40,134 nt of DNA. Origin: JAMOAW01 sp039908535 (GTDB taxonomy: Bacteria > Pseudomonadota > Magnetococcia > Magnetococcales > JADFZT01). Shown one piece after another: positions 5,772 to 14,378 of this stretch. The notes below the pieces were generated by a model that saw only the letters and a list, made by a program, of their open reading frames with translations, was not told where the DNA came from and ran no database searches. The stretch lies in contig JAMOAW010000060.1 of assembly GCA_039908535.1 (NCBI GenBank), positions 1 through 40,134 on the forward strand, given 5' to 3'. Position 1 is the stretch's first letter, and each line of letters opens with the position of its first letter. Made by a program: the position numbers and the translations under genes.

Positions 5772-8771
5772 ATGATGTTCAATGATCTATCCATAAGAAA
5801 AAAATTGATTTTGATCATGACCTTGCTCAGTGGTATCACGCTTTTTTTGGTCATTATTTCATTTTCATTTGCTGAATTTTTTCAAGAACGGCGGGTTCTC
5901 GTAAATAATATTAGTACGCAAATGGCCATCATTGCCTTCAATAGTCGTGCAGCTTTGGCCTTTAATGATTCAGAAACGGCTGAAAAAAATTTGCAAGCCC
6001 TTGCAGAAAATAGTGCCATTGATATGGCTGCCTTGTTTACACCTGACAGCAAAATTTTCGCAATTTTTATTCCAGAGATGTCTCAACATATGCACAAGGA
6101 GGATGAAAAAATTATTCTATCCTCCCAGGAAAAAGGTTACACATTTGACCGTAATAAGTTGATTTTGCAACAACCAATTTTATTGGAAAACGAGCGGATT
6201 GGTTTTATTATGATTTGTGCAGGGGTAGAAAGCTGGGCAGACCAATTGTCAGATAATATGTTATTGATTTTATCTGTGTCGATGATCTCTCTTCTGATTG
6301 CCTTTCTTTTGGCCTCTCGCTTCCAAAGGATTATCACCACTCCCATTGAGGCTTTGCGCAGATCGACGATTGACATCGGTCAAGGTTATTTTGACACAGC
6401 TATTCTTATTCAATCCAAAGATGAAATTGGCCAGTTGGCGGCAACATTTCAACAAATGCGGACCGATCTTATAAAACAGAGATCGGCTTTAGAGCAAGCC
6501 ATGCAGGCAAAAACCGAATTTCTTGCCAACATGAGTCACGAAATTCGCACCCCGATGAATGGCATTATCGGCTTGATCGATTTGGCTTTGCAGACCTCTT
6601 TGACCGCTCAGACACGGGATTATATGATAAAAATAGATCATTCTGCCCGATCTTTGCTTAGAATTATCAATGATATTTTGGATTTTTCAAAAATTGAGGC
6701 TGGTAAATTGGATCTGGAACAGGAAAAATTTTTACTTATGCATGTTTGCGATCATATGGCCGATCTTTTTCGCATTCAAGTTGAGAAAAAAAATATCGAA
6801 TTTATTTTAAATGTCGCCAAAGGGTGTCCGTTGGAGTTGATTGGGGATGCCCTGCGTCTTGAGCAAATTTTATTAAACCTCATTGGTAATGCCGTTAAAT
6901 TTATTAAGGCCGAAACAGGTGAAATAGAATTGCAGATTAAAATGCTCCTGGAAACCCCAGAAGAGGTGATTTTGGAATTTTCGGTTCGAGATACCGGGGT
7001 AGGCATTCCCCAGGAACAAATCAACCGACTATTTGAAGCGTTTACCCAGGTGGACAGTTCAACTACACGCAAATTTGGTGGCACAGGTTTGGGGTTGACT
7101 ATTTGTAAAAGATTGGTAACCCTGATGCAGGGGAGGATATGGGTCGTCAGTGAACCTGGGATTGGCAGCACATTTTTTTTTACCGCTCATTTTGGGCTTA
7201 CAACTCAATTTTCAAACCGGATTAAGTTACCAGAAAATCAAAAGCAACTCAATGTGTTGATCGTAGATGATCATCTGGCGGCCCGGCAAGCGTTACAAGA
7301 GATGGTGGGCATCTTTGGATTTCAGGTTACGGCAGTCGACTCTGGGGAGGCAGCCATACAAAGGCTGCGATCTGAAATACAGAACCATGTTTTTTATGAT
7401 TTGGTTTTGGTGGATTGGGCGATGCCAGCGATGGATGGAATGACGACAGTAAAACAAATGAAGGTCATGGTCCCGGAAGCATATCTTCCAAAAATAATTT
7501 TACTCACCTCATTTCAGATGAATAACGAGAAACGTTTGCAAGCCAATGCCGTCGGTGTGGATGATTTTTTGGCCAAACCGGTTAACTGCTCCGGGTTGTT
7601 TGACGCCATAATTAAACTGTTCTACCAGGAGATGGCTCCTATTTTGATTTCTCATCAGATTGATGAACATAATCAAACATCGGTGATTGAACAGATTCAA
7701 GGAGCGCGTGTTTTGTTGGTAGAGGATAATGCCATCAACTCTCAGGTGGCAACTGAAATTTTACAGGGCCTTTCTTTGGTTGTCGAAGTGGCAGAGAATG
7801 GTTTAGAAGCAGTAAAAAAAGTTGGTTTAGAACCATTTGACGTTGTATTGATGGATGTTCAGATGCCCCTGATGGATGGTTTTACGGCGACGCGGGAAAT
7901 TCGCCAAAATCCACAGTTTAACCATCTGCCAATCATTGCTATGACCGCCCATGCCATGAGCGGTGATCGGGAAAAATGTCTGGATGCCGGCATGAACGAT
8001 CACTTGACCAAGCCTATAGACAAAAAAAAGCTTTATGCCGCTTTATTGCAATGGATTCAGCCAAGAGAGGGGATTGGGCCAAGGGTATTGAAGAGCGCGC
8101 CGGTTTTAGAATCGGTCCGTGGTCCGTGCTCAACCGATTGTCCGCCAGATATATTGGGCATGGATATGGGTGCCGCTTTACAACGGTTGAATGGCAACTG
8201 GCCTCTTTTACGGTCGTTATTGTTGGAATTTGAGCGTCATTATGGCCATTCCGCTGCTATCATCAGAAAGGCACTGACGCATTATAGTTATGAAGAGATT
8301 GAGTCGGCCAAAAATTTGATCCATTCTATCAAAGGGATGTCAGGTAATATATCGGCAATGGGGGTGTATGCAGCCGCATTAGAATTGGAGGTGGCGATTA
8401 AAAAGAATGAGCGGTTTAAGTGGTTACGTCAGTTAGACCATTTTGAGTCTAAGCTGCAGCAATTATTGGTATCTATTGCCGCTTTACCCGCAGCCAACTC
8501 CACGATTGTTGGTATAGAAGGAAATCGGCCTATCGAATTGGCAAAGGTTAAGTCTGAGCTTGAGAAATTGGCAGCCTTAATTCAGGCGCAAAATTTTTCT
8601 GCCGTGCAGATGTTGGCTGAATTAAAATTGGATCTACACAATGAGGAAGCCAAAGAGGGTTTTCAGCACCTGACATCTTGTCTGGACAATTTTGATTTTG
8701 TTGGTGCACAAACAGCCTTACGTTTATTGGCTAAGAGCCTAGGGCTTAATATTTATATATCGGAAAAATAA
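5772..8771 (+). CDS. CHASE8-type hybrid sensor histidine kinase with two receivers and HPt
   Basis: A 999-residue membrane phosphorelay protein. In order: transmembrane helix (about 11-34), periplasmic CHASE8-like sensor with FNSRAALAFND at 56-66, second helix (about 161-182), HAMP, dimerisation/phosphoacceptor domain with H256 in MSHEIRTPMNG, catalytic ATPase domain (N373, DTGVGIP 407-413, GTGLGL 437-442), receiver 1 (D548), receiver 2 (D695, KPI motif), and a C-terminal HPt with H851 in HSIKG. All relay residues are present. It directly follows the YfiR-like gene, so YfiR probably gates it. It has no DNA-binding output, so a further regulator is needed. Its last codons (SEK, stop) lie in the start of palindromic element copy D. 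Confidence 0.94.
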   Translation: MMFNDLSIRKKLILIMTLLSGITLFLVIISFSFAEFFQERRVLVNNISTQMAIIAFNSRAALAFNDSETAEKNLQALAENSAIDMAALFTPDSKIFAIFIPEMSQHMHKEDEKIILSSQEKGYTFDRNKLILQQPILLENERIGFIMICAGVESWADQLSDNMLLILSVSMISLLIAFLLASRFQRIITTPIEALRRSTIDIGQGYFDTAILIQSKDEIGQLAATFQQMRTDLIKQRSALEQAMQAKTEFLANMSHEIRTPMNGIIGLIDLALQTSLTAQTRDYMIKIDHSARSLLRIINDILDFSKIEAGKLDLEQEKFLLMHVCDHMADLFRIQVEKKNIEFILNVAKGCPLELIGDALRLEQILLNLIGNAVKFIKAETGEIELQIKMLLETPEEVILEFSVRDTGVGIPQEQINRLFEAFTQVDSSTTRKFGGTGLGLTICKRLVTLMQGRIWVVSEPGIGSTFFFTAHFGLTTQFSNRIKLPENQKQLNVLIVDDHLAARQALQEMVGIFGFQVTAVDSGEAAIQRLRSEIQNHVFYDLVLVDWAMPAMDGMTTVKQMKVMVPEAYLPKIILLTSFQMNNEKRLQANAVGVDDFLAKPVNCSGLFDAIIKLFYQEMAPILISHQIDEHNQTSVIEQIQGARVLLVEDNAINSQVATEILQGLSLVVEVAENGLEAVKKVGLEPFDVVLMDVQMPLMDGFTATREIRQNPQFNHLPIIAMTAHAMSGDREKCLDAGMNDHLTKPIDKKKLYAALLQWIQPREGIGPRVLKSAPVLESVRGPCSTDCPPDILGMDMGAALQRLNGNWPLLRSLLLEFERHYGHSAAIIRKALTHYSYEEIESAKNLIHSIKGMSGNISAMGVYAAALELEVAIKKNERFKWLRQLDHFESKLQQLLVSIAALPAANSTIVGIEGNRPIELAKVKSELEKLAALIQAQNFSAVQMLAELKLDLHNEEAKEGFQHLTSCLDNFDFVGAQTALRLLAKSLGLNIYISEK

Positions 8772-8914
8772 AAATCAAGACCTTGGGGGGGCGGAGAACC
8801 GCCCCCCCAATCCCCCCCACCCTTCTTTTTTAATTCTTAAAAAAAAGAGGGGGTCTGGGGGATTCACCCCCCAGGGTTTTGATTTTAATTTTTTGCCCGT
8901 AGGGCATTATGTTC
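8758..8914 (+). repeat. Palindromic element, copy D
   Basis: Complete plus-orientation copy. It begins TATCGGAAAAATAAAAATC, which contains the stop codon of the preceding kinase. Hairpin 1 has seven G opposite seven C where most copies have six, an expansion matched on both arms. It ends with GCCCGTAGGGC and ATTATGTTC, 35 bases before the next start codon. Confidence 0.9.
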
Positions 8915-8949
8915 GAATGCGATGAGACTTTTTTTCCAGGGAAATAGAT

Positions 8950-10059
8950 ATGAATGAAAGTGACCAAAAAGCCAAAATTTTAATTGTGGATGATATCCCT
9001 GGCAATATTAAAACGCTCATAGCTATTCTTGGTGAAGCGTATGACTATTTTATTGCTCTTGATGGTAAACAAGCCCTTGAGATCGCTACTAGAAAATCGG
9101 TGGATCTGATTCTTTTGGATGTCATTATGCCGGGCATGGATGGCTATGAGGTTTGTAAAAAATTGAAAGAGGAGAAACAAACTGAACGCATTCCGATTAT
9201 TTTTCTGACATCCAAAAATGAAGAGACCGATGAGACCAAGGCATTGGAAATGGGTGCGGTGGATTTTCTTTCTAAGCCAGCCAGTCCTCAGGTGGTGAAA
9301 GCTCGGGTAAAAACTCATCTTAGATTAAAATCTGCCTTGGAAACCCTTGAAAAGAAAAATCAGGAGCTATTTAAAGCGGCACAACAACGTGAAGATGTGG
9401 ATCGGATCATGCGTCATGATCTAAAATCCCCTTTAAATGCCATTATTAGCTTTTCTGAAATTTTAAGTACGAGTTTGGTTATGGACGCCAGCCAAGAGCA
9501 AATGTGTAAGATTGTTTATGATGCCGGTTACACCCTTTTAAATATGATCAATCTCTCCCTTGATCTTTATAAAATGGAAAGGGGAAATTATGTGTTAGAT
9601 CCAAAGAAAGTAAATATTATTAATATTATTGATAAGGTTGTTTATATAAATAGTGAATTTATGCAATCAAAAAAAATAGCAATAGATGTTTTGTTGGAGG
9701 GGTTGGTCAAAGAATCCTCTGATCAATTATGGATTATAGGCGAAGAGTTACTTTGTTTTTCCATGTTATGCAATTTGATCAAGAATGCGATAGAAGCCTC
9801 GCCGAGAGATGAGCGTATTACTATCTCTTTAGTTCGAAGAGAAATGGTGGAGGTGTCTATTCACAATGTGGGGTCTGTTCCTGAGGAGATTCGGGAAACA
9901 TTTTTTGATAAATATGTCACATTCGGAAAACGTTATGGAACGGGACTGGGAACCTATTCTGCCAAATTGATGGCTCATATTCAAAACGGAACGATTCATC
10001 TGGATATATCTGATGTTCAGGGGACAACGATCATCGTGCGGTTACCGGATATAAGCTGA
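8950..10059 (+). CDS. Receiver-histidine kinase (REC-HisKA-HATPase), soluble
   Basis: A 369-residue cytoplasmic protein: an N-terminal receiver (acidic pair in IVDD, phosphoacceptor D57 in LILLDVIMPGMDG, KP at 109-110), a coiled linker (about 120-150), a phosphoacceptor helix with H156 in RHDLKSPLNAI, and a GHKL ATPase domain with an N-box (LCNLIKNAIEA) and GTGLG. The D of the usual D-x-G-x-G box is replaced by N in HNVGSVP, a variation also seen in related kinases. The gene follows the hybrid kinase in the same direction, separated only by palindromic element D, so its receiver may accept phosphate from that system. That link is inference. Ribosome site AGGGA upstream of ATG. Confidence 0.9.
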   Translation: MNESDQKAKILIVDDIPGNIKTLIAILGEAYDYFIALDGKQALEIATRKSVDLILLDVIMPGMDGYEVCKKLKEEKQTERIPIIFLTSKNEETDETKALEMGAVDFLSKPASPQVVKARVKTHLRLKSALETLEKKNQELFKAAQQREDVDRIMRHDLKSPLNAIISFSEILSTSLVMDASQEQMCKIVYDAGYTLLNMINLSLDLYKMERGNYVLDPKKVNIINIIDKVVYINSEFMQSKKIAIDVLLEGLVKESSDQLWIIGEELLCFSMLCNLIKNAIEASPRDERITISLVRREMVEVSIHNVGSVPEEIRETFFDKYVTFGKRYGTGLGTYSAKLMAHIQNGTIHLDISDVQGTTIIVRLPDIS

Positions 10060-10170
10060 TTTTTCAAATTGAAGATCCTATCCTATTAAATTTGAGTTCT
10101 ATTTCTCTGCAAGAGTAGGATATATGTGCTCGCAGGGGGGCAAACTTGAACATGGAGTAAACACATATCT

Positions 10171-10293
10171 ATGGGCGGGAGATTTTTTTTCTGGCTTATA
10201 AAACCACTATTGCGCGATTGTCTTGCTTCATGGGAGAATAGCATAATTCTTTGTTTGATCGTGGGGGTGAATGTTGGCATCTGGAATGGGTGA
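10171..10293 (+). CDS. Small Trp-containing ORF upstream of trpE (possible leader peptide)
   Basis: A 40-codon open frame (ATG 10171, TGA 10291) ends 9 bases before trpE. It holds three Trp codons (W8, W21, W38) and is otherwise hydrophobic. The Trp codons are not adjacent, and I see no clear terminator/antiterminator pair around them, so it is not a classical trp attenuator. A GGAG lies 13 bases before the ATG, which is rather far. It may be a leader, a small membrane peptide or chance. Confidence 0.25.
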   Translation: MGGRFFFWLIKPLLRDCLASWENSIILCLIVGVNVGIWNG

Positions 10294-10302
10294 AATTAAT
10301 TT

Positions 10303-11802
10303 ATGATCCAACCTAATTTTGAACAATTTCAACGTCTTGCTCAGCGAGGCAACGTGGTTCCTCTCTACCAGGAGATTTTGGCTGACCTGGATACACCGGT
10401 GTCGGCTTACCTTAAGGTGGCTGAAAATCAACCTTATGCCTTTCTATTGGAATCGGTGGAAGGGGGAGAGAAGTGGGGGCGGTTGAGTCTTATTGGGGTA
10501 GATCCAGCGGCTATTTTTCATGCTCAACACAACCGAATCACCATCCGTCATCGTAACGGTGAGAGTGAACATTTTGTGGACCAAAACCCCATGCAGGTAT
10601 TGCGGGCGTTCATGGAACGGTTTAAACCGGTTTCCATTCCGGGTCTACCCCGTTTTCATGGCGGGGTGGTGGGATATTTTGGGTATGACATGGTGCGCTA
10701 TTTTGAAAAAATTCCAGATCATAATCCAGACACCCTCAACACCCCAGATGCTCTGTTTATGTTGACCGATACCTTGCTGATTTTTGATAATCTCCTTGGT
10801 AAACTCAAAGTAGTAGCCAATGTGCAAATTATGGAGTCGCACCCGGAGCAGGATCTGGCTTTTTGTTATCAAGCGGCGGTTGCACGTATTGAGCAGTTGG
10901 TTGCCAAGTTGCGTGGTCTTTGTCCTATTCCCCCTTGTGATCCTGAACGTCATCCCCTCAGCGAGGCCGATTTTGAGCCTGAAATGAGCCAGGAGCAGTT
11001 TGAAAACAGTGTTCGAAAAGCCAAAGAGTATATTGTGGCTGGGGATATTATGCAGGTGGTGTTGTCACAACGTTTGTCTATTCCGTTTGCCTTGCCGCCC
11101 ATTATGCTTTACCGGGCGTTGCGTACCACCAATCCATCCCCCTATTTATTTCTTCTTAAATTAAATGATTTTTCTTTGGTTGGCTCCAGTCCAGAAATTT
11201 TGGTTCGAGTGGAAGAGGATATTGCCACCGTTCGACCCATTGCCGGAACCCGCCCCCGTGGTCACAGCGACTCCGAAGATCGGGCGTTGGAAAAGGAGCT
11301 GTTGGCCGATCCAAAAGAACGCGCTGAACATATTATGCTGGTGGATTTGGGTCGCAACGACCTGGGACGGGTGGCACAGATTGGCAGTGTTCATTTGACC
11401 GAACAATTTACCATCGAACGCTATTCTCATGTGATGCATATTGTTTCTAACGTTGAGGCGCGTTTAAAACCAGGATTGAGTTGTTTTGACGTGGTGGAGG
11501 CCACCTTTCCGGCAGGTACAGTGAGCGGTGCTCCGAAAATTCGTGCCATGGAAATTATCGATGAACTGGAGATTTCCAGGCGGGGTCCTTATGCGGGCAC
11601 GGTGGGTTATATCTCTTTTGATGATCATATGGATCTGGCCATCACCATTCGTACCGCTATTCTCAAAGAGGGGCGACTTTATATTCAAGCAGGGGCTGGC
11701 ATTGTCGCGGATTCCCAGCCAGATAGGGAGTTCGAGGAGACTATGAGCAAGGCAAGAGCCATGTTTCGTTCGGTTAATTTGGCCCAGCGCGGATTGGAAT
11801 AA
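10303..11802 (+). CDS. trpE: Anthranilate synthase component I
   Basis: TrpE converts chorismate, with ammonia from TrpG, into anthranilate, the first committed step of tryptophan synthesis. The 499-residue protein carries the N-terminal tryptophan feedback motif LLES (48-51) and the C-terminal chorismate-binding signatures PIAGTRPRG, LVDLGRNDLGRV and TFPAGTVSGAPKIRAME. Length and order match stand-alone TrpE rather than a TrpE-TrpG fusion or PabB. It is followed after four bases by trpG, as in many proteobacteria. A 243-base leader region separates it from the upstream kinase; only a small Trp-containing ORF is seen there. Confidence 0.97.
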   Translation: MIQPNFEQFQRLAQRGNVVPLYQEILADLDTPVSAYLKVAENQPYAFLLESVEGGEKWGRLSLIGVDPAAIFHAQHNRITIRHRNGESEHFVDQNPMQVLRAFMERFKPVSIPGLPRFHGGVVGYFGYDMVRYFEKIPDHNPDTLNTPDALFMLTDTLLIFDNLLGKLKVVANVQIMESHPEQDLAFCYQAAVARIEQLVAKLRGLCPIPPCDPERHPLSEADFEPEMSQEQFENSVRKAKEYIVAGDIMQVVLSQRLSIPFALPPIMLYRALRTTNPSPYLFLLKLNDFSLVGSSPEILVRVEEDIATVRPIAGTRPRGHSDSEDRALEKELLADPKERAEHIMLVDLGRNDLGRVAQIGSVHLTEQFTIERYSHVMHIVSNVEARLKPGLSCFDVVEATFPAGTVSGAPKIRAMEIIDELEISRRGPYAGTVGYISFDDHMDLAITIRTAILKEGRLYIQAGAGIVADSQPDREFEETMSKARAMFRSVNLAQRGLE

Positions 11803-11806
11803 AAAA

Positions 11807-12370
11807 ATGCTCTTAATGATCGACAATTTTGACTCCTTTACCTATAATTTGGTGCAATATTTTGGGGAATTGGGAGAGGATGTTCGGGTTTTTCGCAACA
11901 ACGCCCTTACCCTGGATGAAATTACTGCACTAGAACCGGATCGTATTTGTCTCTCTCCAGGTCCTTGTACTCCCGATCAAGCCGGGATTTCATTGGCGGT
12001 GGTGCATCATTTTGCGGGGAGAATTCCAATATTGGGTGTTTGTTTGGGTCATCAAGCGATCGGCCAAGCCTTTGGCGGTCAGGTGGTTCGTGCTCCCCAG
12101 GTGATGCATGGCAAGACATCCGCCATTCACCATTTGGATCAAGGGGTTTTTAGGGGGTTGCCGCAACCCTTTGAGGCCACCCGTTATCACTCGTTGGTGG
12201 TTGATCGAGAGAGTTTGCCCCACTGTTTGCAAGTGACGGCCTGGACCCATGATGGTTTGATTATGGGCCTCAAACATCATACCTTTGCGGTGGAAGGGGT
12301 ACAGTTTCATCCTGAGTCCATTTTAACCCGTTCAGGAAGGGATCTTTTGGCTAACTTTTTACGCTCGTAG
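11807..12370 (+). CDS. trpG: Anthranilate synthase component II, glutamine amidotransferase
   Basis: A class I glutamine amidotransferase that delivers ammonia to TrpE. The 187 residues contain the family start DNFDSFTYNLVQYF, the oxyanion motif LSPGPCTP, the nucleophile C79 in GVCLGHQAIG, and the H168/E170 pair in QFHPES that completes the triad. Such proteins can also serve p-aminobenzoate synthesis (PabA), and no separate pabA is seen here. It is tightly coupled to trpE, but a palindromic element separates it from trpD. Confidence 0.96.
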   Translation: MLLMIDNFDSFTYNLVQYFGELGEDVRVFRNNALTLDEITALEPDRICLSPGPCTPDQAGISLAVVHHFAGRIPILGVCLGHQAIGQAFGGQVVRAPQVMHGKTSAIHHLDQGVFRGLPQPFEATRYHSLVVDRESLPHCLQVTAWTHDGLIMGLKHHTFAVEGVQFHPESILTRSGRDLLANFLRS

Positions 12371-12515
12371 TTTATAAATCAAGACCTTGGTAGGTGGAGA
12401 ACCACCCCTCAATTCTCCCCACCCTTTTCTTTTAATACTTAAAAAAAAGAGGGGGTCTGGGGGATTCATCCCCCAGGGTTTTGCTTTTAATTTTTTGCCC
12501 GCAGGGCATTATGTA
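12371..12515 (+). repeat. Palindromic element, copy E, inside the trp cluster
   Basis: Complete but diverged copy between trpG and trpD. Hairpin 1 is altered (TTGGTAGGTGG opposite CCACCCCTCAA): one base pair has changed on both arms, one is a G-T wobble and two are mismatched. Hairpin 3 and the terminal GCCCGCAGGGC with ATTATGT are intact. The end lies 28 bases before the trpD ATG. Confidence 0.9.
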
Positions 12516-12543
12516 CTTACTAGATGATCAAAAGGTTTCCAAA

Positions 12544-13578
12544 ATGATTCAACAAGCCATTGCCACTCTCACGACAAAAAAAAATCTCACTCAAGAGATG
12601 GCCCACACGGTGATGCAACAGATTATGTCTGGCGAGACCACTCCCGCCCAAATGGGTGCCTATCTGATGGGGTTGCGTTTAAAAGGGGAAACCGTTGCCG
12701 AGATTGCCGGATCTGCGCAAGCCATGCGTGATCAAGCCTTAAAAGTATATGCGCCGGGAACAGTGGTGGATACCTGTGGTACCGGTGGCGATGGCATGGG
12801 TTCTTTTAATATTTCCACTACCGCAGCCTTTGTCGTGGCGGCCTGCGGTCTGACGGTCGCCAAACACGGCAATCGTTCTATCTCTTCCAAATGCGGTTCA
12901 GCCGATCTTCTCAAAGCCTTGGGTGTCAACATAGAGGCTCCGGTCGCCGTCGTAGAACGCTGTTTGGCCGAAGCGGGGATAGGTTTTTTATTTGCTCCGC
13001 ATCATCATGGGGCCATGCGCCATGCCATGGGGGTTCGGCGTGAATTGGGGGTACGGACGGTATTTAATTTATTAGGCCCATTAACCAATCCAGCTGGAGC
13101 CAGCTATCAAGTGATTGGTGTTTTTGCGCCAGAGTGGCTTGAACCTTTGGCTCAGGTCTTGGGTCGTTTGGGCTCTGTGCGTGCGCTTATTGTGCATGGC
13201 TGGGATGGCATGGATGAAATTACCCTGACTGGTTCTACTGCGGTGGCAGAGCTTCATGCCGATGGCTCGGTCACCACTTGGAGCTTGGATCCCACCGCGT
13301 TGGGTTTGACGTTGACCACTTCCGCGCATTTGCAAGGGGGCGATGCTGAGAAAAACGTTGCGATCACCCGCGCCATTTTGGCTGGTGAAAAGGGGCCGCG
13401 TCAGGAGATTGTGGCCTTAAATGCTGGGGCCGCGCTCTATGTGACCGGCGTTGCCACCTCTCTCCAGGAGGGTTTCACACGCGCCATCGCTGCTTTGGAG
13501 TCGGGTCGGGCCAAAGAGCGATTGGATCAATTGATCTATCTCTCCAACAACTCTCCAGATGGGAGTCTTTCTCTGTGA
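12544..13578 (+). CDS. trpD: Anthranilate phosphoribosyltransferase
   Basis: TrpD joins anthranilate to phosphoribosyl pyrophosphate. The PRPP-binding motif GTGGDGMGSFNIST is present, followed by AKHGNRSISSKCGSADLLKALG and the anthranilate-pocket region HHHGAMRHAMGVRRELG. I chose ATG 12544 (344 residues) because the longer frame, from 12481, would be encoded by the end of palindromic element E; the weak AAAGG upstream of 12544 fits. The stop overlaps the GTG start of trpC (GTGA), so the two are translationally coupled. Confidence 0.95.
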   Translation: MIQQAIATLTTKKNLTQEMAHTVMQQIMSGETTPAQMGAYLMGLRLKGETVAEIAGSAQAMRDQALKVYAPGTVVDTCGTGGDGMGSFNISTTAAFVVAACGLTVAKHGNRSISSKCGSADLLKALGVNIEAPVAVVERCLAEAGIGFLFAPHHHGAMRHAMGVRRELGVRTVFNLLGPLTNPAGASYQVIGVFAPEWLEPLAQVLGRLGSVRALIVHGWDGMDEITLTGSTAVAELHADGSVTTWSLDPTALGLTLTTSAHLQGGDAEKNVAITRAILAGEKGPRQEIVALNAGAALYVTGVATSLQEGFTRAIAALESGRAKERLDQLIYLSNNSPDGSLSL

Positions 13579-14378
13579 GTTCCATTTTAGATCGGATTAT
13601 GGCCCGCAAACGAGAAGAGGTCAGCTTGCGGCGTAGTAAACTTTCAGAAGCACACTTATTAAAAAAAACTACGGAAATAACCGCCGCGCGAGGATTTGCC
13701 CGTGCCTTAATGGAACAAAATAAAATTTGTAAAATCAATGTTATTGCCGAGGTTAAACGGGCCTCTCCCTCCAAAGGGCGTATTTATTTGGGGGAGACGT
13801 TTGACCCGGCTTTTATCGCCTTTGGTTATGCCCAGCATGGAGCCACTTGTCTTTCTTGTCTGACCGATCGGGATTTTTTTCAAGGTGAGGATCTCTATCT
13901 TGAGCAGATTCGTCAACAGGTGGATCTTCCAGTGTTGCGGAAAGATTTTTTGTTTGATCCCTATCAAGTGGTGGAATCTCGCGCTTTGGGAGCCGATGCT
14001 GTTTTATTGATTTTGGCGGTTCTTTCCCTTGATCAAGCCTTGGAACTGGAGAGTGCCGCTATGGAGTTGGGAATGGATGTTTTGGTAGAGGTTCACGATG
14101 AGCGGGAATTGGAAGCGGCTCATCACCTGAAAACCCCTCTCATGGGGATCAACAATCGAGATTTGAACAGTTTTGTCACTACCTTAGAGACCACGTATCG
14201 ACTGGCTCCACGGGTGGAAAAGGGGCGTCTAGTGGTTTCGGAAAGCGGTATTTTAAGCGGGGATGATCTAAAACGTCTGGCTCAACACGGCGTTTATTCC
14301 AGCTTAGTTGGTGGACGGTTGATGCAAGAAATGGATCCAGGTCTCGCCCTGGCTCGTCTTTTGGAAGGAGCTATTTAA
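13575..14378 (+). CDS. trpC: Indole-3-glycerol-phosphate synthase
   Basis: TrpC closes the indole ring to give indole-3-glycerol phosphate. The 267-residue TIM barrel carries the catalytic lysine region VIAEVKRASPSKG, then LRKDFLFDPYQV, MGINNRDLNSF and VSESGI with the glycine-rich phosphate site. The GTG start overlaps the trpD stop, and its own TAA overlaps the ATG of trpF, so trpD-trpC-trpF form one coupled unit. Confidence 0.96.
   Translation: MSSILDRIMARKREEVSLRRSKLSEAHLLKKTTEITAARGFARALMEQNKICKINVIAEVKRASPSKGRIYLGETFDPAFIAFGYAQHGATCLSCLTDRDFFQGEDLYLEQIRQQVDLPVLRKDFLFDPYQVVESRALGADAVLLILAVLSLDQALELESAAMELGMDVLVEVHDERELEAAHHLKTPLMGINNRDLNSFVTTLETTYRLAPRVEKGRLVVSESGILSGDDLKRLAQHGVYSSLVGGRLMQEMDPGLALARLLEGAI

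Noticed and set aside
10117..10168. ATATGTG/CACATAT inverted repeat before trpE
   Set aside because: Seven base pairs with a loop of more than 30 bases are expected by chance in AT-rich DNA.
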